The notes under the pieces are model-generated. The model made no database searches. It saw nothing but the letters and a program-made list of their open reading frames with translations, and was not told the origin of the DNA. A program made the position numbers and the translations under genes. Of a stretch of 25,598 nucleotides of DNA, positions 1-7,004 are shown in pieces; within the stretch, counting starts at the first letter, position 1; each line of letters opens with the position of its first letter. The stretch lies in NCBI GenBank assembly GCA_039805565.1, contig JBDLTZ010000334.1, forward strand, positions 1-25,598, read 5' to 3'. Source of the stretch: CALJIC01 sp039805565 (lineage in GTDB: Bacteria > Chloroflexota > Chloroflexia > Chloroflexales > Roseiflexaceae).

Positions 1-51
1 GCCGTTCAGGAGGTGATGGTCACGCCGCTCACCGAGACGAGCTGGCCATAG
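1..51 (+). CDS. C-terminal end of an unidentified upstream gene (partial)
   Basis: Frame 1 is open from the first base and ends in TAG at 49-51, giving a 16-residue tail ending ...PLTETSWP. The next gene starts 70 bases later on the same strand with its own strong ribosome-binding site, so this is plausibly the end of a preceding gene in the glycosyltransferase region. The fragment is too short to assign a function. It could be a chance open frame in GC-rich DNA. Confidence 0.45.
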   Translation, partial: AVQEVMVTPLTETSWP

Positions 52-61
52 GGCAGTGCGG

Positions 62-76
62 AGTGCTGGGTGCTGA
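62..76. repeat. Short iterated GTGCTG(A/G)G-type repeat
   Basis: The motif GTGCTG occurs twice in tandem as AGTGCTGGGTGCTGAG, just downstream of the preceding stop codon and before the glycosyltransferase ribosome-binding site. Short iterated motifs of this style occur in intergenic DNA of many environmental bacteria. Here there are only about two units, so the call is tentative. Confidence 0.35.
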
Positions 77-121
77 GCGCTCGCGGGCGCTCGGCCGCCC
101 CGTAGAGGAGGAACGCAGATA

Positions 122-1996
122 ATGGCCCCCGAGCTCGAGACTCAAGACTCAGGACTCAACACTCCCACGCCTCCGCGGGTGTCGGTGCTGATGCCCACCT
201 TCGGCCACGCGCACGTCATCCGCCGCGCGATCGACAGCCTGCTCCAGCAGACGCTCGGCGACTGGGAGCTCGTGATCGTGGACGACGGCTCGCCCGACGA
301 CACCGCCGCTGCGGTGGTGCGCTACCTCGAGGACCCGCGCGTCAGCTACCACCGCCTGAAGCGCAATATCGGCCTGGGCGCGGCGCTCAACCGGGCGCTC
401 GCCCTCGCCAAGGCTCCGCTGATCGCCTACCTGCCCTCGGACGACGTGCTCTACCCCGAGCACCTCGCGCGCCTGGCCCGCGCCCTGGAGGACCACCCCG
501 AGGCCGCGCTGGCCTTCTCGGGCGTGCGACACACCTACAGCAAGCGCGCCGAGGGCCAGATCGAGGGGTATGCCCTCCAGCTCGTCCAGGTGATGCACCG
601 CCGCCTGCCCCCGAAGTGGGTCGAGCGCGCCGAGCTCACCACCGACGATCTGGAGCGCATGTACTGGGGCAGGCTCCGCCCGCACGGCGCGTTCGTGGGC
701 ACCGGCGAGGTCACGGCCGAGTGGGTCAACCACCCGCACCAGCGCCACAAGGTCATCCGCGAGCCGCTCGGCGGGGTCAACCCCTACCGCATCCGCTACG
801 GTGTGCGTGAGCCGCTGCGCTTCCACTCCACCGTCGGCAACGTGGTGGACGAGGTCCGGCACTACCGGCGCTTCCGCGACCGGCCCGACACGCCGATGGC
901 GCCCGACGGGCTGCGCATCCTGCTGGTGGGTGAGCTGGCCTACAACCCCGAGCGCGTGCTGGCGCTGGAGGAGCGCGGCCACAAGCTCTACGGCCTCTGG
1001 ACCGACGAGGGGTACGGCTTCAACTACGCCGGCCCCATGCCGTTCGGCCACGTCGAGGAGCTCCCGCGCGAGGGGTGGCAGCGGGCCGCCAAGAAGGCGA
1101 AGATCGATGTGATCTACGCCCTGCTCAACTGGCAGACGGTGCGCTTCTGCCACCGCGTGATGAAGGAGAACCCGGGCCTCCCCTTCGTGTGGCACTTCAA
1201 GGAGGGGCCGTTCATCTGCCTGGAGCACGGCATGTTCCGCGAGCTGGTCGAGCTCTACCTCGGCGCCGACGGCCAGATCTACTCCGGCGACGAGCTGCGC
1301 GACTGGTTCGAGACGGTGGTCCCCGGCATCGCCTCGGTTGCACCCTCGCTCTCCCTCGACGGCGACCTGCCGAAGCGTGAGTGGTTCAACGCCGCGCCCG
1401 CGCCGCGCCGCCTCTCCGAAGAGGATGGCCAGATCCACACTGTCATCCCCGGCCGCCCGATCGGCATCCACCCCTGGACCTGCGGCGAGCTGGCCGAGCA
1501 GGGCATTCACCTGCACTTCTACAGCGACTTCGTCCAGGGTCAGTGGAAGTCCTGGATCGACAAGGCCAACGCCGTCGCCAAGGGCTACCTGCACCTGCAC
1601 CCCACGGTGGACCAGGACCGCTGGGTCGAGGAGTTCTCGAAGTACGATGCCGCCTGGCTGCACGTCTTCCAGAGCACGAACTTCGGCGACCTGCGCCGCT
1701 CGGACTGGGACGACCTGAACCTGCCGGCGCGCATCGGCACCTACGCGGCCGCCGGCCTGCCGATGATCCAGTACGACAACAGCGGCTCGATCGTGTCGAT
1801 GCAGTCGATCGCCCGCCGCTACGACGTGGGCGTGTTCTTCAAGACCGCCGAGGAGCTGCGCGCTCAGCTCGGGGACGAGCAGCGCATGGCGCAGCTGCGC
1901 GCCAATATGTGGGCTGCGCGCCCCGAGTTCACCTTCGACCACCACGCGGATACGCTGATCGGCTTCCTTCGGCGCGTGCTGGCCGAGCAGGGCTAG
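122..1996 (+). CDS. Two-domain glycosyltransferase (GT2-type N-domain, GT4/CgeB-like C-domain)
   Basis: This 624-residue cytoplasmic enzyme probably transfers sugars during cell-surface glycan synthesis; donor and acceptor are unknown. The N-terminal part (about residues 18-130) is a family-2 GT-A fold: VSVLMPTF at the first strand, nucleotide-binding VDDGS around 53-57 and the metal-binding SDD around 106-108. A linker (about 150-250) carries the motif NHPHQRHK near 203-210. From about residue 264 a second GT-B-like domain begins (LRILLVGELAYNPERV) and ends in a GT4-like nucleotide-sugar region, ARIGTYAAAGLP. The ATG at 122 follows a GAGGAGGAA ribosome-binding site about nine bases upstream. 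Residues about 6-15 are encoded by an iterated GACTCA-type DNA repeat, so the extreme N-terminus is probably a late addition. A close paralog lies on the minus strand at 4231-6138. The family call is firm and the substrate is not. Confidence 0.9.
   Translation: MAPELETQDSGLNTPTPPRVSVLMPTFGHAHVIRRAIDSLLQQTLGDWELVIVDDGSPDDTAAAVVRYLEDPRVSYHRLKRNIGLGAALNRALALAKAPLIAYLPSDDVLYPEHLARLARALEDHPEAALAFSGVRHTYSKRAEGQIEGYALQLVQVMHRRLPPKWVERAELTTDDLERMYWGRLRPHGAFVGTGEVTAEWVNHPHQRHKVIREPLGGVNPYRIRYGVREPLRFHSTVGNVVDEVRHYRRFRDRPDTPMAPDGLRILLVGELAYNPERVLALEERGHKLYGLWTDEGYGFNYAGPMPFGHVEELPREGWQRAAKKAKIDVIYALLNWQTVRFCHRVMKENPGLPFVWHFKEGPFICLEHGMFRELVELYLGADGQIYSGDELRDWFETVVPGIASVAPSLSLDGDLPKREWFNAAPAPRRLSEEDGQIHTVIPGRPIGIHPWTCGELAEQGIHLHFYSDFVQGQWKSWIDKANAVAKGYLHLHPTVDQDRWVEEFSKYDAAWLHVFQSTNFGDLRRSDWDDLNLPARIGTYAAAGLPMIQYDNSGSIVSMQSIARRYDVGVFFKTAEELRAQLGDEQRMAQLRANMWAARPEFTFDHHADTLIGFLRRVLAEQG
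137..164. repeat. Iterated CAAGACTCA-type repeat inside a coding start
   Basis: Three to four imperfect copies of a GACTCAAGACTCA-like motif lie within the first 15 codons of the glycosyltransferase. Similar iterations recur at 6103-6128 and 6211-6250, each at a gene end in this window. Confidence 0.6.
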
Positions 1997-2012
1997 ATCG
2001 CCGTAGACACAG

Positions 2013-2057
2013 CACAGAGGCCACAGAGGAGCGTTACACCCTCTGTGGCCTCTTGTG
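2013..2057. repeat. CACAGAGG inverted repeat between convergent genes (possible bidirectional terminator)
   Basis: The left arm CACAGAGGCCACAGAGG (2013-2029) pairs with 2040-2057, a perfect 14-bp core plus three more pairs after a one-base bulge, around a 10-base loop. It sits between the convergent ends of the first glycosyltransferase and hldE. No T-run follows on either strand, so terminator activity is inferred from position only. Each arm is also a direct repeat of CACAGAGG, a motif type seen as an iterated intergenic element in many environmental bacterial genomes. Confidence 0.65.
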
Positions 2058-2075
2058 CCGCTCTGTGGCGAAGCG

Positions 2076-3569
2076 CTACCCGCCCACGGTCCGCTCCAGC
2101 CCCTCCTGGGGGTAGGCCGCGCGGATGCGCTCGATGATCCCGGTGGTCGAGCGGTCCTCCAGGTACGGCAGGATGTGCACCTCGCCGCCGTACGCCTCCA
2201 CCACCCGCGCCTCCGGCAGCGTCTCGCGCGTGTAGTCGCCGCCCTTCACGAACACGTCGGGCCGCACCACATGCAACAGCTCCTCCGGGGTATCCTCGTC
2301 GAAGGCCACCACCGCGTCCACGCAGCTCAGCGCTGCCATCACGTGCACCCGCTCCTCGAGCGTGTTGATCGGCCGCTTCGGGCCCTTGCGCCGACTCACG
2401 CTCCCGTCGGTGTTCATGCCCACCACCAGCACGTCGCCGAGCGCCTTGGCGTGGTTGAGCGAGGTCACGTGGCCGCGGTGGATGATGTCGAAGCAGCCGT
2501 TGGTGAAGACGATGCGCTTGCCCTGCTCACGGTAGCGAGCCAGCCGCTCCGCCAGCTTGTCCCAGTCCGGCATGTACTTGTCGCCGGGGGCCACCTGCTC
2601 GCGCAGCTCGGCCGTGGCGCACACCGAGGTGCCCTCCTTGCCCACCACCACCGCCGCCGCCGCCGAGGCGATCTCCGCCGCCGCCGGGGTCTCCGCGCCC
2701 GCCGCGAGCGCCAGAGTCAGCGCGGCCACGAAGGTGTCGCCGGCCCCCGCCGCCCGCGAGTGGTGCGTCGGCTGGGCGTAGATGCGGTACGGCGGGCGGT
2801 CGCGCTCCACCACCAGCCCGCCGTCCTGGTCCAGCGTCACAGCCACCATCCGCGCCCCGGTGATGTCGAGCAGCCGGTCGCCGTAGCCCGCCATCTGAGC
2901 CACGCGCGCGCTCGGGTCGCTCGGGCGGCGCGCGCCGAGCAGCCGCAGCGCCTCGCCGTAGTTCGGCTTCGCGGCGGTCACCCCCACGCTCCTGATGGCC
3001 GCGAGGTCCTTCGAGTCGGCCACCACCACGCGCGGGTCGTGGGACTGGAGCTCGGCCAGCAGCCGGATCATCCGACGCCCCACCAGCCCGTAGCCGTAGT
3101 CCGAGACCACCACCGCGTCGCAGGTCTGCCACAGCTCGCGCAGGCGCGCCAGCAGCTCGCGCTCGGTCGCTGCGCTGAGCGACCCGGTGTCCCCCTGGTC
3201 GAAGCGCACGATCATCTGGCCCTCGGCGCACACGCGGTGCTTGGCGAGGGTCCGTCGGCCGGGCTGGGCCAGCACGTCCGCCACCGGGACGCCGCGTGCG
3301 GCCAGGGAGTCGCGCAGCAGCTCGCCCTCGCGGTCGTCGCCCACCACGGAGAGGAAGGCGACCTCGGCGCCGAGCGCGGCGATGTTGGCGGCTGTGTTGG
3401 CCGCGCCGCCCGGGGCATCCTCGCGGCCGCTCAGCGTTACCACCGGCACCGGCGCCTCGCGGCACAGGCTCCCGGCGCTGCCCTCGAGGTAGCTGTCGAG
3501 CATCGCCTCGCCCAGCACCACCACGCGAAGGCCGGTGAAGCGGTCTATCAGGGATGTGAGTGCGTCCAC
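2076..3569 (-). CDS. hldE: Bifunctional D-glycero-beta-D-manno-heptose-7-phosphate kinase / heptose-1-phosphate adenylyltransferase
   Basis: HldE (RfaE) phosphorylates heptose 7-phosphate at C1 and, after the 7-phosphatase step, adds AMP to give ADP-heptose. The 497-residue protein has both halves. The N-terminal ribokinase/PfkB domain has PGGAANTAANIAALG around 53-67 and the catalytic AAGAGDTF at about 273-280. The C-terminal nucleotidyltransferase has FTNGCFDIIHRGH at about 355-367 and a later KGGDYTRE segment. I chose the GTG at 3569 because AGGAGA lies about six bases upstream; the open frame extends further upstream, but that stretch is low-complexity and unlike the family. The length is slightly above the usual roughly 475-480. 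The heptose 1,7-bisphosphate phosphatase gene gmhB is on the same strand upstream, so the two act in one pathway. The isomerase GmhA and epimerase HldD are not in the window. Confidence 0.94.
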   Translation of the reverse strand: MDALTSLIDRFTGLRVVVLGEAMLDSYLEGSAGSLCREAPVPVVTLSGREDAPGGAANTAANIAALGAEVAFLSVVGDDREGELLRDSLAARGVPVADVLAQPGRRTLAKHRVCAEGQMIVRFDQGDTGSLSAATERELLARLRELWQTCDAVVVSDYGYGLVGRRMIRLLAELQSHDPRVVVADSKDLAAIRSVGVTAAKPNYGEALRLLGARRPSDPSARVAQMAGYGDRLLDITGARMVAVTLDQDGGLVVERDRPPYRIYAQPTHHSRAAGAGDTFVAALTLALAAGAETPAAAEIASAAAAVVVGKEGTSVCATAELREQVAPGDKYMPDWDKLAERLARYREQGKRIVFTNGCFDIIHRGHVTSLNHAKALGDVLVVGMNTDGSVSRRKGPKRPINTLEERVHVMAALSCVDAVVAFDEDTPEELLHVVRPDVFVKGGDYTRETLPEARVVEAYGGEVHILPYLEDRSTTGIIERIRAAYPQEGLERTVGG

Positions 3570-3610
3570 TGTGTTCTCCTCTTGCTCTTCTTCATCGTTG
3601 TTCGGCAGGC

Positions 3611-4038
3611 AGCGTGCGCTCTGTGCGAGGAGGCACCGGCCCCCTCGCGCTCCCCCTGCCAGAGGGGCGCCTGCGCCCCCTCCGGACCACCCCCGCAAGG
3701 GGAGCCTTTCCAGAACGACATCACGCCGACGCGAGACTGAGTACGCCCCTCACCAGAACCCTAGCGTCGCGCTCCCGATCCCGGAGGCCGGGGTTTCAGT
3801 CCTCGTGCCGACCGATATTGGCTTGGTAGCGTGCGTGTTGTGCGAGGAGGCACCGGCCCCCTCGCGCTCCCCCCGCCAGAGGGGCGCTAGCGCCCCCTCC
3901 GGACCACCCCCACAAGGGGAGCCTTTCCAGAACGACATCACGCCGACGTGAGACTGCGCACGCCCCTCACCAGAACCCTAGCGTCGCGCTCCCGATCCCG
4001 GAGGCCGGGGTTTCAGTCCTCGTGCCGACCGATGTTCG
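3611..4038. repeat. 217-bp tandem direct repeat, two copies
   Basis: Copy 1 begins at 3611 and copy 2 at 3828, both starting AGCGTGCG. They stay aligned without gaps to the shared ACCGAT at 3811-3816 and 4028-4033, with roughly ten substitutions by eye over about 206 bases. Each copy contains a GC hairpin (GAGGGGCGC pairing with GCGCCCCCTC, at 3662-3682 and 3879-3899). Reading frames through it are low-complexity Arg/Pro/Ala and look non-coding. A GTTCGGC motif flanks both the left edge of copy 1 and the right edge of copy 2. With the next repeat region it fills the 660-base gap between hldE and the second glycosyltransferase. Confidence 0.9.
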
Positions 4039-4059
4039 GCCCAGCAGTGCGCCCCTTGC

Positions 4060-4111
4060 GGGGTCCAGGGGCGGCCGAGCCCCGGCGGGGGATGCAAGGG
4101 GGCTGGACCCC
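4060..4111. repeat. Long-stem inverted repeat in the intergenic gap
   Basis: GGGGTCCAG (4060-4068) pairs with CTGGACCCC (4103-4111) across a 34-base GC-rich interior. It lies directly after the 217-bp tandem repeat and leads into the 30-bp repeat copies. It may be a small structured repeat element (REP/MITE-like). No transposase or target duplication is visible. Confidence 0.55.
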
Positions 4112-4231
4112 TTGCCCGGGGCGCGGGGCGGAGCGCCCGCACCTCCCAGGCTGTGGGCAGCGCTCAACCCTTGCCCGGGGCACGGGGCGCAGCACCCGCA
4201 GCGAAGACAGGGCACGGGGCGGAGCGCCTGC
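4111..4231. repeat. 30-bp direct repeat, two full copies and one partial
   Basis: Two 30-base copies beginning CTTGCCCGGGGC (4111-4140 and 4170-4199) are 59 bases apart. A truncated third copy sharing CACGGGGCGGAGCGCC runs about 4211-4231 and touches the stop codon of the second glycosyltransferase. The region between hldE and that gene therefore holds at least three repeat families and no gene. Confidence 0.7.
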
Positions 4232-6138
4232 TACACAGCCGCGCGCCGCGCGATCGCGCGTCGGAAAAACGCCGTGAGCGCATCGGCGTGCGTGTCGAAC
4301 GCCAGCTCGCGCCGGCCCGCCCGCATCCCCGCCGTCAGCCGCCCGACCAGTGCCCGGTCCCGCAGCTTGTCGCCCAGGTCCCCGAAGGTGTCGAACGTCA
4401 GCGCCGCGCCCAGCCGCTCCCCCAGCGCCTGCACCGCCACCCGGTGCCCGCCGTTGTCCTTCATGATCCAGGGCAGCCCCGCGGTCGCGTAGGTCCCGAG
4501 CCGCGCCGGCAGGTTCAGGTCGTCCCACACCGCCCGTCGCAGGTCTCCCCCGTTCCGGCTCTCGAACACGTGCAGCCAGGCCGCGTCGTACTGGCTTAGC
4601 TCGCGCACCCACGCGTCCGGCTCCACCGCGTCGTGCAGGTGCATGTGGCCCGTCGCGAGGCCGTTCCTCGTCCAGTTCGGGAACCACCGGTGGAAGTGGC
4701 GCCCGTAGAAGTGCACGTGGATTCCGGCCCGCGCCAGCTCCTCGAACGGGTCCAGGCCCAGCGGTCGGCCCGGGCAGACCGTGTGGAGCTGCCCGTCCCG
4801 CGCCGAGAGCTTCGGCGCCCACGCGTCGGTCATCCAGTCGGCCTTCGGCAGGTCGCCATCCAGCACGAGGGTCGTCTCCAGGTTGAACATGCCGTCCGTG
4901 GCGAGCTGGAACCAGTCGTAGGACTCCTGGTTGATAAAGATGCGGCCGTCCGCCTTGGTCAGGCAGCGCACCAGCGTCGGCCAGAGCCCCTTCTCCTGAC
5001 AGATGAACGGCCCCTCCTTGAAGTGGAACACCAGCGGCACGCCGGGGTTTGCGTCCAGCAGCTCGCTCACCAGCCCCAGCGCCTGCCAGTTGAGCAGCGC
5101 GTAGATCACGTCGGGCCGTGCATCGCGCACCTGCTCCGCCCACCGGGGGCCGGGCGGGATTTCGTCGATGTTGCCCCACGGGAACGGCCCTGCGCCGTCC
5201 CAGGTCTCGGGGCTGTTGATCCAGGTGCCGTACAGCTTGTGGCCGCGCTCCTCCAGCGCTGTCACGCGCTCGGGGTTGAACCCCAGCGAGCCGGCGAGCA
5301 GGATCTTCAGCCCGCCCTCCGCCGGCAGGTCGCGCCGCGTGGCGAAGCGGCCGTAGCGCGCTCGCTCGTTCACCGCCATGCCGCGCGAGGGCTGGAAGTT
5401 CAGCCAGAAGTCGCGGCCCACGCCGTAGGTGAGGCGGTAGAGCGCGACGCCGCCGTGGTTGTCGGCGATCACCTTGTGGCGCTGCTGCGGGTGGTCCACC
5501 CACTCGCTGGTCACGGTGCCGGCGTAGGCCGCCCGCCCCCCGTCGCTCAGCAGCGCGCGCCATGTGTCCCGCTCGATCAGGTCGCTCACCAGCTCGGCCC
5601 GCTCGGGCCAGCGCGGCACGCGATCGCGCCGGTGCATCACCTGCACCATGCGCGCGTGGTGCGCCGCCGGGGCCTCCTGGTCGCGCGGGGCGTGCTTCGT
5701 GTCGGGCGCCTCGCCGGTGTGCTGGTAGCCGTAGCGCACCCCGCCGTAGGCCATCGCCGCCTCGGGCAGAGCGTCGAGCAGCGCCGCCAGCCGCTCCAGG
5801 TGCTCCGGGTAGTACAGGTCGTCCGAGGGCAGGTAGGCTAGGTACTGGCCCCGCGCCAGCTCCGTGCCGCGGTTCAGCGCCGCGCCGAGCCCCTGGTTGT
5901 GCTCCAGGCGAAGGTGTCGCACCCGCGTGTCCGACAGGTAGGGGCGCAGGAGTGTCGCCGTCTCGTCGGTCGAACCATCGTCCACCACCACCAGCTCCCA
6001 GTCCTCCAGTGTCTGCGCGCGCAGGCTCTCCAGCGCCCGCCGGATGAACGCCGCCTGGTTGAAGGTGGGCATCAGGACGCTCACCCTCGGCGGAGGGGCC
6101 GCGAGTCGTGATTCGTGAGTCGTGAGTTGGTCAGCCAT
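4231..6138 (-). CDS. Two-domain glycosyltransferase, paralog of the gene at 122-1996
   Basis: This 635-residue protein has the same architecture as the first glycosyltransferase: a GT2 domain (VSVLMPTFNQ, VVDDGS, LPSDD), a middle section with the motif DHPQQRHK, and a GT4/CgeB-like C-terminal half starting LKILLAGSLGFNPERV and including ARLGTYATAGLP. I chose the ATG at 6138 because its product aligns with the start of the paralog and a GAGGACC sequence lies about 11 bases upstream. The frame stays open to an ATG at 6222, which would add 28 residues. Codons shortly after the start (encoding TTHESRL) derive from an iterated CACGACTCA-type repeat. It lies downstream of gmhB and upstream of hldE on the same strand, so a role in adding heptose or a related sugar to a surface glycan is plausible but unproven. 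Confidence 0.9.
   Translation of the reverse strand: MADQLTTHESRLAAPPPRVSVLMPTFNQAAFIRRALESLRAQTLEDWELVVVDDGSTDETATLLRPYLSDTRVRHLRLEHNQGLGAALNRGTELARGQYLAYLPSDDLYYPEHLERLAALLDALPEAAMAYGGVRYGYQHTGEAPDTKHAPRDQEAPAAHHARMVQVMHRRDRVPRWPERAELVSDLIERDTWRALLSDGGRAAYAGTVTSEWVDHPQQRHKVIADNHGGVALYRLTYGVGRDFWLNFQPSRGMAVNERARYGRFATRRDLPAEGGLKILLAGSLGFNPERVTALEERGHKLYGTWINSPETWDGAGPFPWGNIDEIPPGPRWAEQVRDARPDVIYALLNWQALGLVSELLDANPGVPLVFHFKEGPFICQEKGLWPTLVRCLTKADGRIFINQESYDWFQLATDGMFNLETTLVLDGDLPKADWMTDAWAPKLSARDGQLHTVCPGRPLGLDPFEELARAGIHVHFYGRHFHRWFPNWTRNGLATGHMHLHDAVEPDAWVRELSQYDAAWLHVFESRNGGDLRRAVWDDLNLPARLGTYATAGLPWIMKDNGGHRVAVQALGERLGAALTFDTFGDLGDKLRDRALVGRLTAGMRAGRRELAFDTHADALTAFFRRAIARRAAV
6103..6128. 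repeat. Iterated CGTGAGT(C) repeat at a coding start
   Basis: Imperfect iterations of GAGTCGTGATTCGTGAGTCG lie within the first dozen codons of the second glycosyltransferase. On the gene's strand they read ACTCACGAATCACGACTC, the same style as the repeats at 137-164 and 6211-6250. Confidence 0.55.
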
Positions 6139-6210
6139 CTCGAAATGGTCCTCGATCATCAGCGGCCGTCCGTGTTGCTCGCCCCGTCGGTCGGAGCGAA
6201 GCAGTGGCTT

Positions 6211-6250
6211 CTCAAGAATCACGCCTCAAGACACAAGACACAAGACTCAC
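6211..6250. repeat. Iterated CAAGACAC/CAAGACTCAC repeat supplying a stop codon
   Basis: About four imperfect units (CTCAAGAATCAC, CTCAAGACA, CAAGACA, CAAGACTCAC) span the gap between gmhB and the second glycosyltransferase. The TGA stop of gmhB on the minus strand (6247-6249) lies inside the last unit, so the repeat defines the current end of that gene. Confidence 0.65.
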
Positions 6251-6876
6251 ACCTGCCCCACGGCCCGCTCGCGCATCCACCAGCGGCTCGGCCAGTAGAT
6301 GGTCGGCGCGGCGCCCAGACGCTCGCTGGCGCAGATCAGCTCCAGCGCGTGGTTGGTGTCGCGCGCCACCATGTTCGGCGTGCGCGAGAGGCTCGGCGGC
6401 AGCGGCTCGGTGCCCAGGTCAACCAGCACCGTCCGGCAGCCGGCGCGGTTGCCGGCCTCCACATCGTCGAGGATATCCCCCACGAACCACGAGCGGCGCA
6501 GGTCGATCCCACACTCGGCGGCCGCCTGGACCAGCATCCCTGGGCGCGGCTTGCGGCACTCGCACGCCACTGCCAGCTCTGGCACCACGCCCTCGGGGTG
6601 GTGCGGGCAGTGGTAGAAGGCGTCGATGGACACGCCCCGCAGCGCGAGCTCGCTCCGCAGGTGGTCGTGCATCCGCTCCAGCGCCGCCTCGTCGAACAGG
6701 CCGCGTGCGATGCCGGACTGGTTCGTGATCACCACCAGCCGAAAGCCGGCCTGCTGTAGGCAGCGCAGCCCCTCGTCGATCCCGTCGTACAGCAGCAGTT
6801 CGTCGGGCGTGGATGGGTAGTGGCGCGGTTGGACGAGCGTCCCGTCGCGGTCCAGGAAAACAGCTCGGTGTTTCAT
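6247..6876 (-). CDS. gmhB: D-glycero-D-manno-heptose 1,7-bisphosphate 7-phosphatase (HAD family)
   Basis: GmhB removes the 7-phosphate from heptose 1,7-bisphosphate, the step between the two HldE activities. The 209-residue protein starts with the HAD motif FLDRDGTL (nucleophile Asp9, acid/base Asp11), has TNQSG at 51-55 and the GmhB zinc loop: Cys90 and a His at 92/93, then CECRKPRPG with Cys105 and Cys107. GDILDD near 133-138 supplies the metal-binding acidic residues. The ATG at 6876 follows AAGGAGC by about ten bases. The family is usually about 180-190 residues, so there is an extra C-terminal tail of about 20, including WPSRWWMRERA, whose end falls in a repeat. Histidinol-phosphate phosphatase relatives share the fold, but the neighbouring hldE favours the heptose role. 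Confidence 0.9.
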   Translation of the reverse strand: MKHRAVFLDRDGTLVQPRHYPSTPDELLLYDGIDEGLRCLQQAGFRLVVITNQSGIARGLFDEAALERMHDHLRSELALRGVSIDAFYHCPHHPEGVVPELAVACECRKPRPGMLVQAAAECGIDLRRSWFVGDILDDVEAGNRAGCRTVLVDLGTEPLPPSLSRTPNMVARDTNHALELICASERLGAAPTIYWPSRWWMRERAVGQV

Positions 6877-6942
6877 AATGGTGCGTGCTCCTTACACGAA
6901 AGCGTTCTATCCAGCCCAGCCGGTACCATGGCCTGGAGCCGA

Positions 6943-6960
6943 CCGGGCGCGAGTGCCCGG
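6943..6960. other. GC hairpin between the pucR-type gene and gmhB
   Basis: CCGGGC (6943-6948) pairs with GCCCGG (6955-6960) around a six-base loop. It lies after the stop of the PucR-type regulator and upstream of gmhB on the minus strand. No T-run follows, so it may be a weak terminator or processing structure, or have no function. Confidence 0.35.
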
Positions 6961-7004
6961 AGCCCAGACTCCACGGAATCGTGTAGATGCCGAAAGGTTT
7001 TCTG

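Noticed and set aside
149..1945. Long open frame on the minus strand opposite the first glycosyltransferase
   Set aside because: It mirrors the coding frame of a clear glycosyltransferase in GC-rich DNA and its product is a Val/Arg/Ala/Leu-rich sequence with no family motif.
2055..3740. Long plus-strand open frame opposite hldE
   Set aside because: The product is His/Arg/Val/Ala-rich without motifs and lies antisense to intact HldE motifs.
3535..3951. Open frame through the 217-bp tandem repeat
   Set aside because: The product is Arg/Pro/Ala-rich and repeats only because the DNA does; no ribosome-binding site and no family.
3611..4231. CRISPR array
   Set aside because: Repeat lengths (217 bp and 30 bp at 59-bp spacing with only two full copies) and the absence of cas genes do not fit.
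4633..5841. Plus-strand open frame opposite the second glycosyltransferase
   Set aside because: Antisense shadow of a well-supported gene; no ribosome-binding site or recognisable domain.
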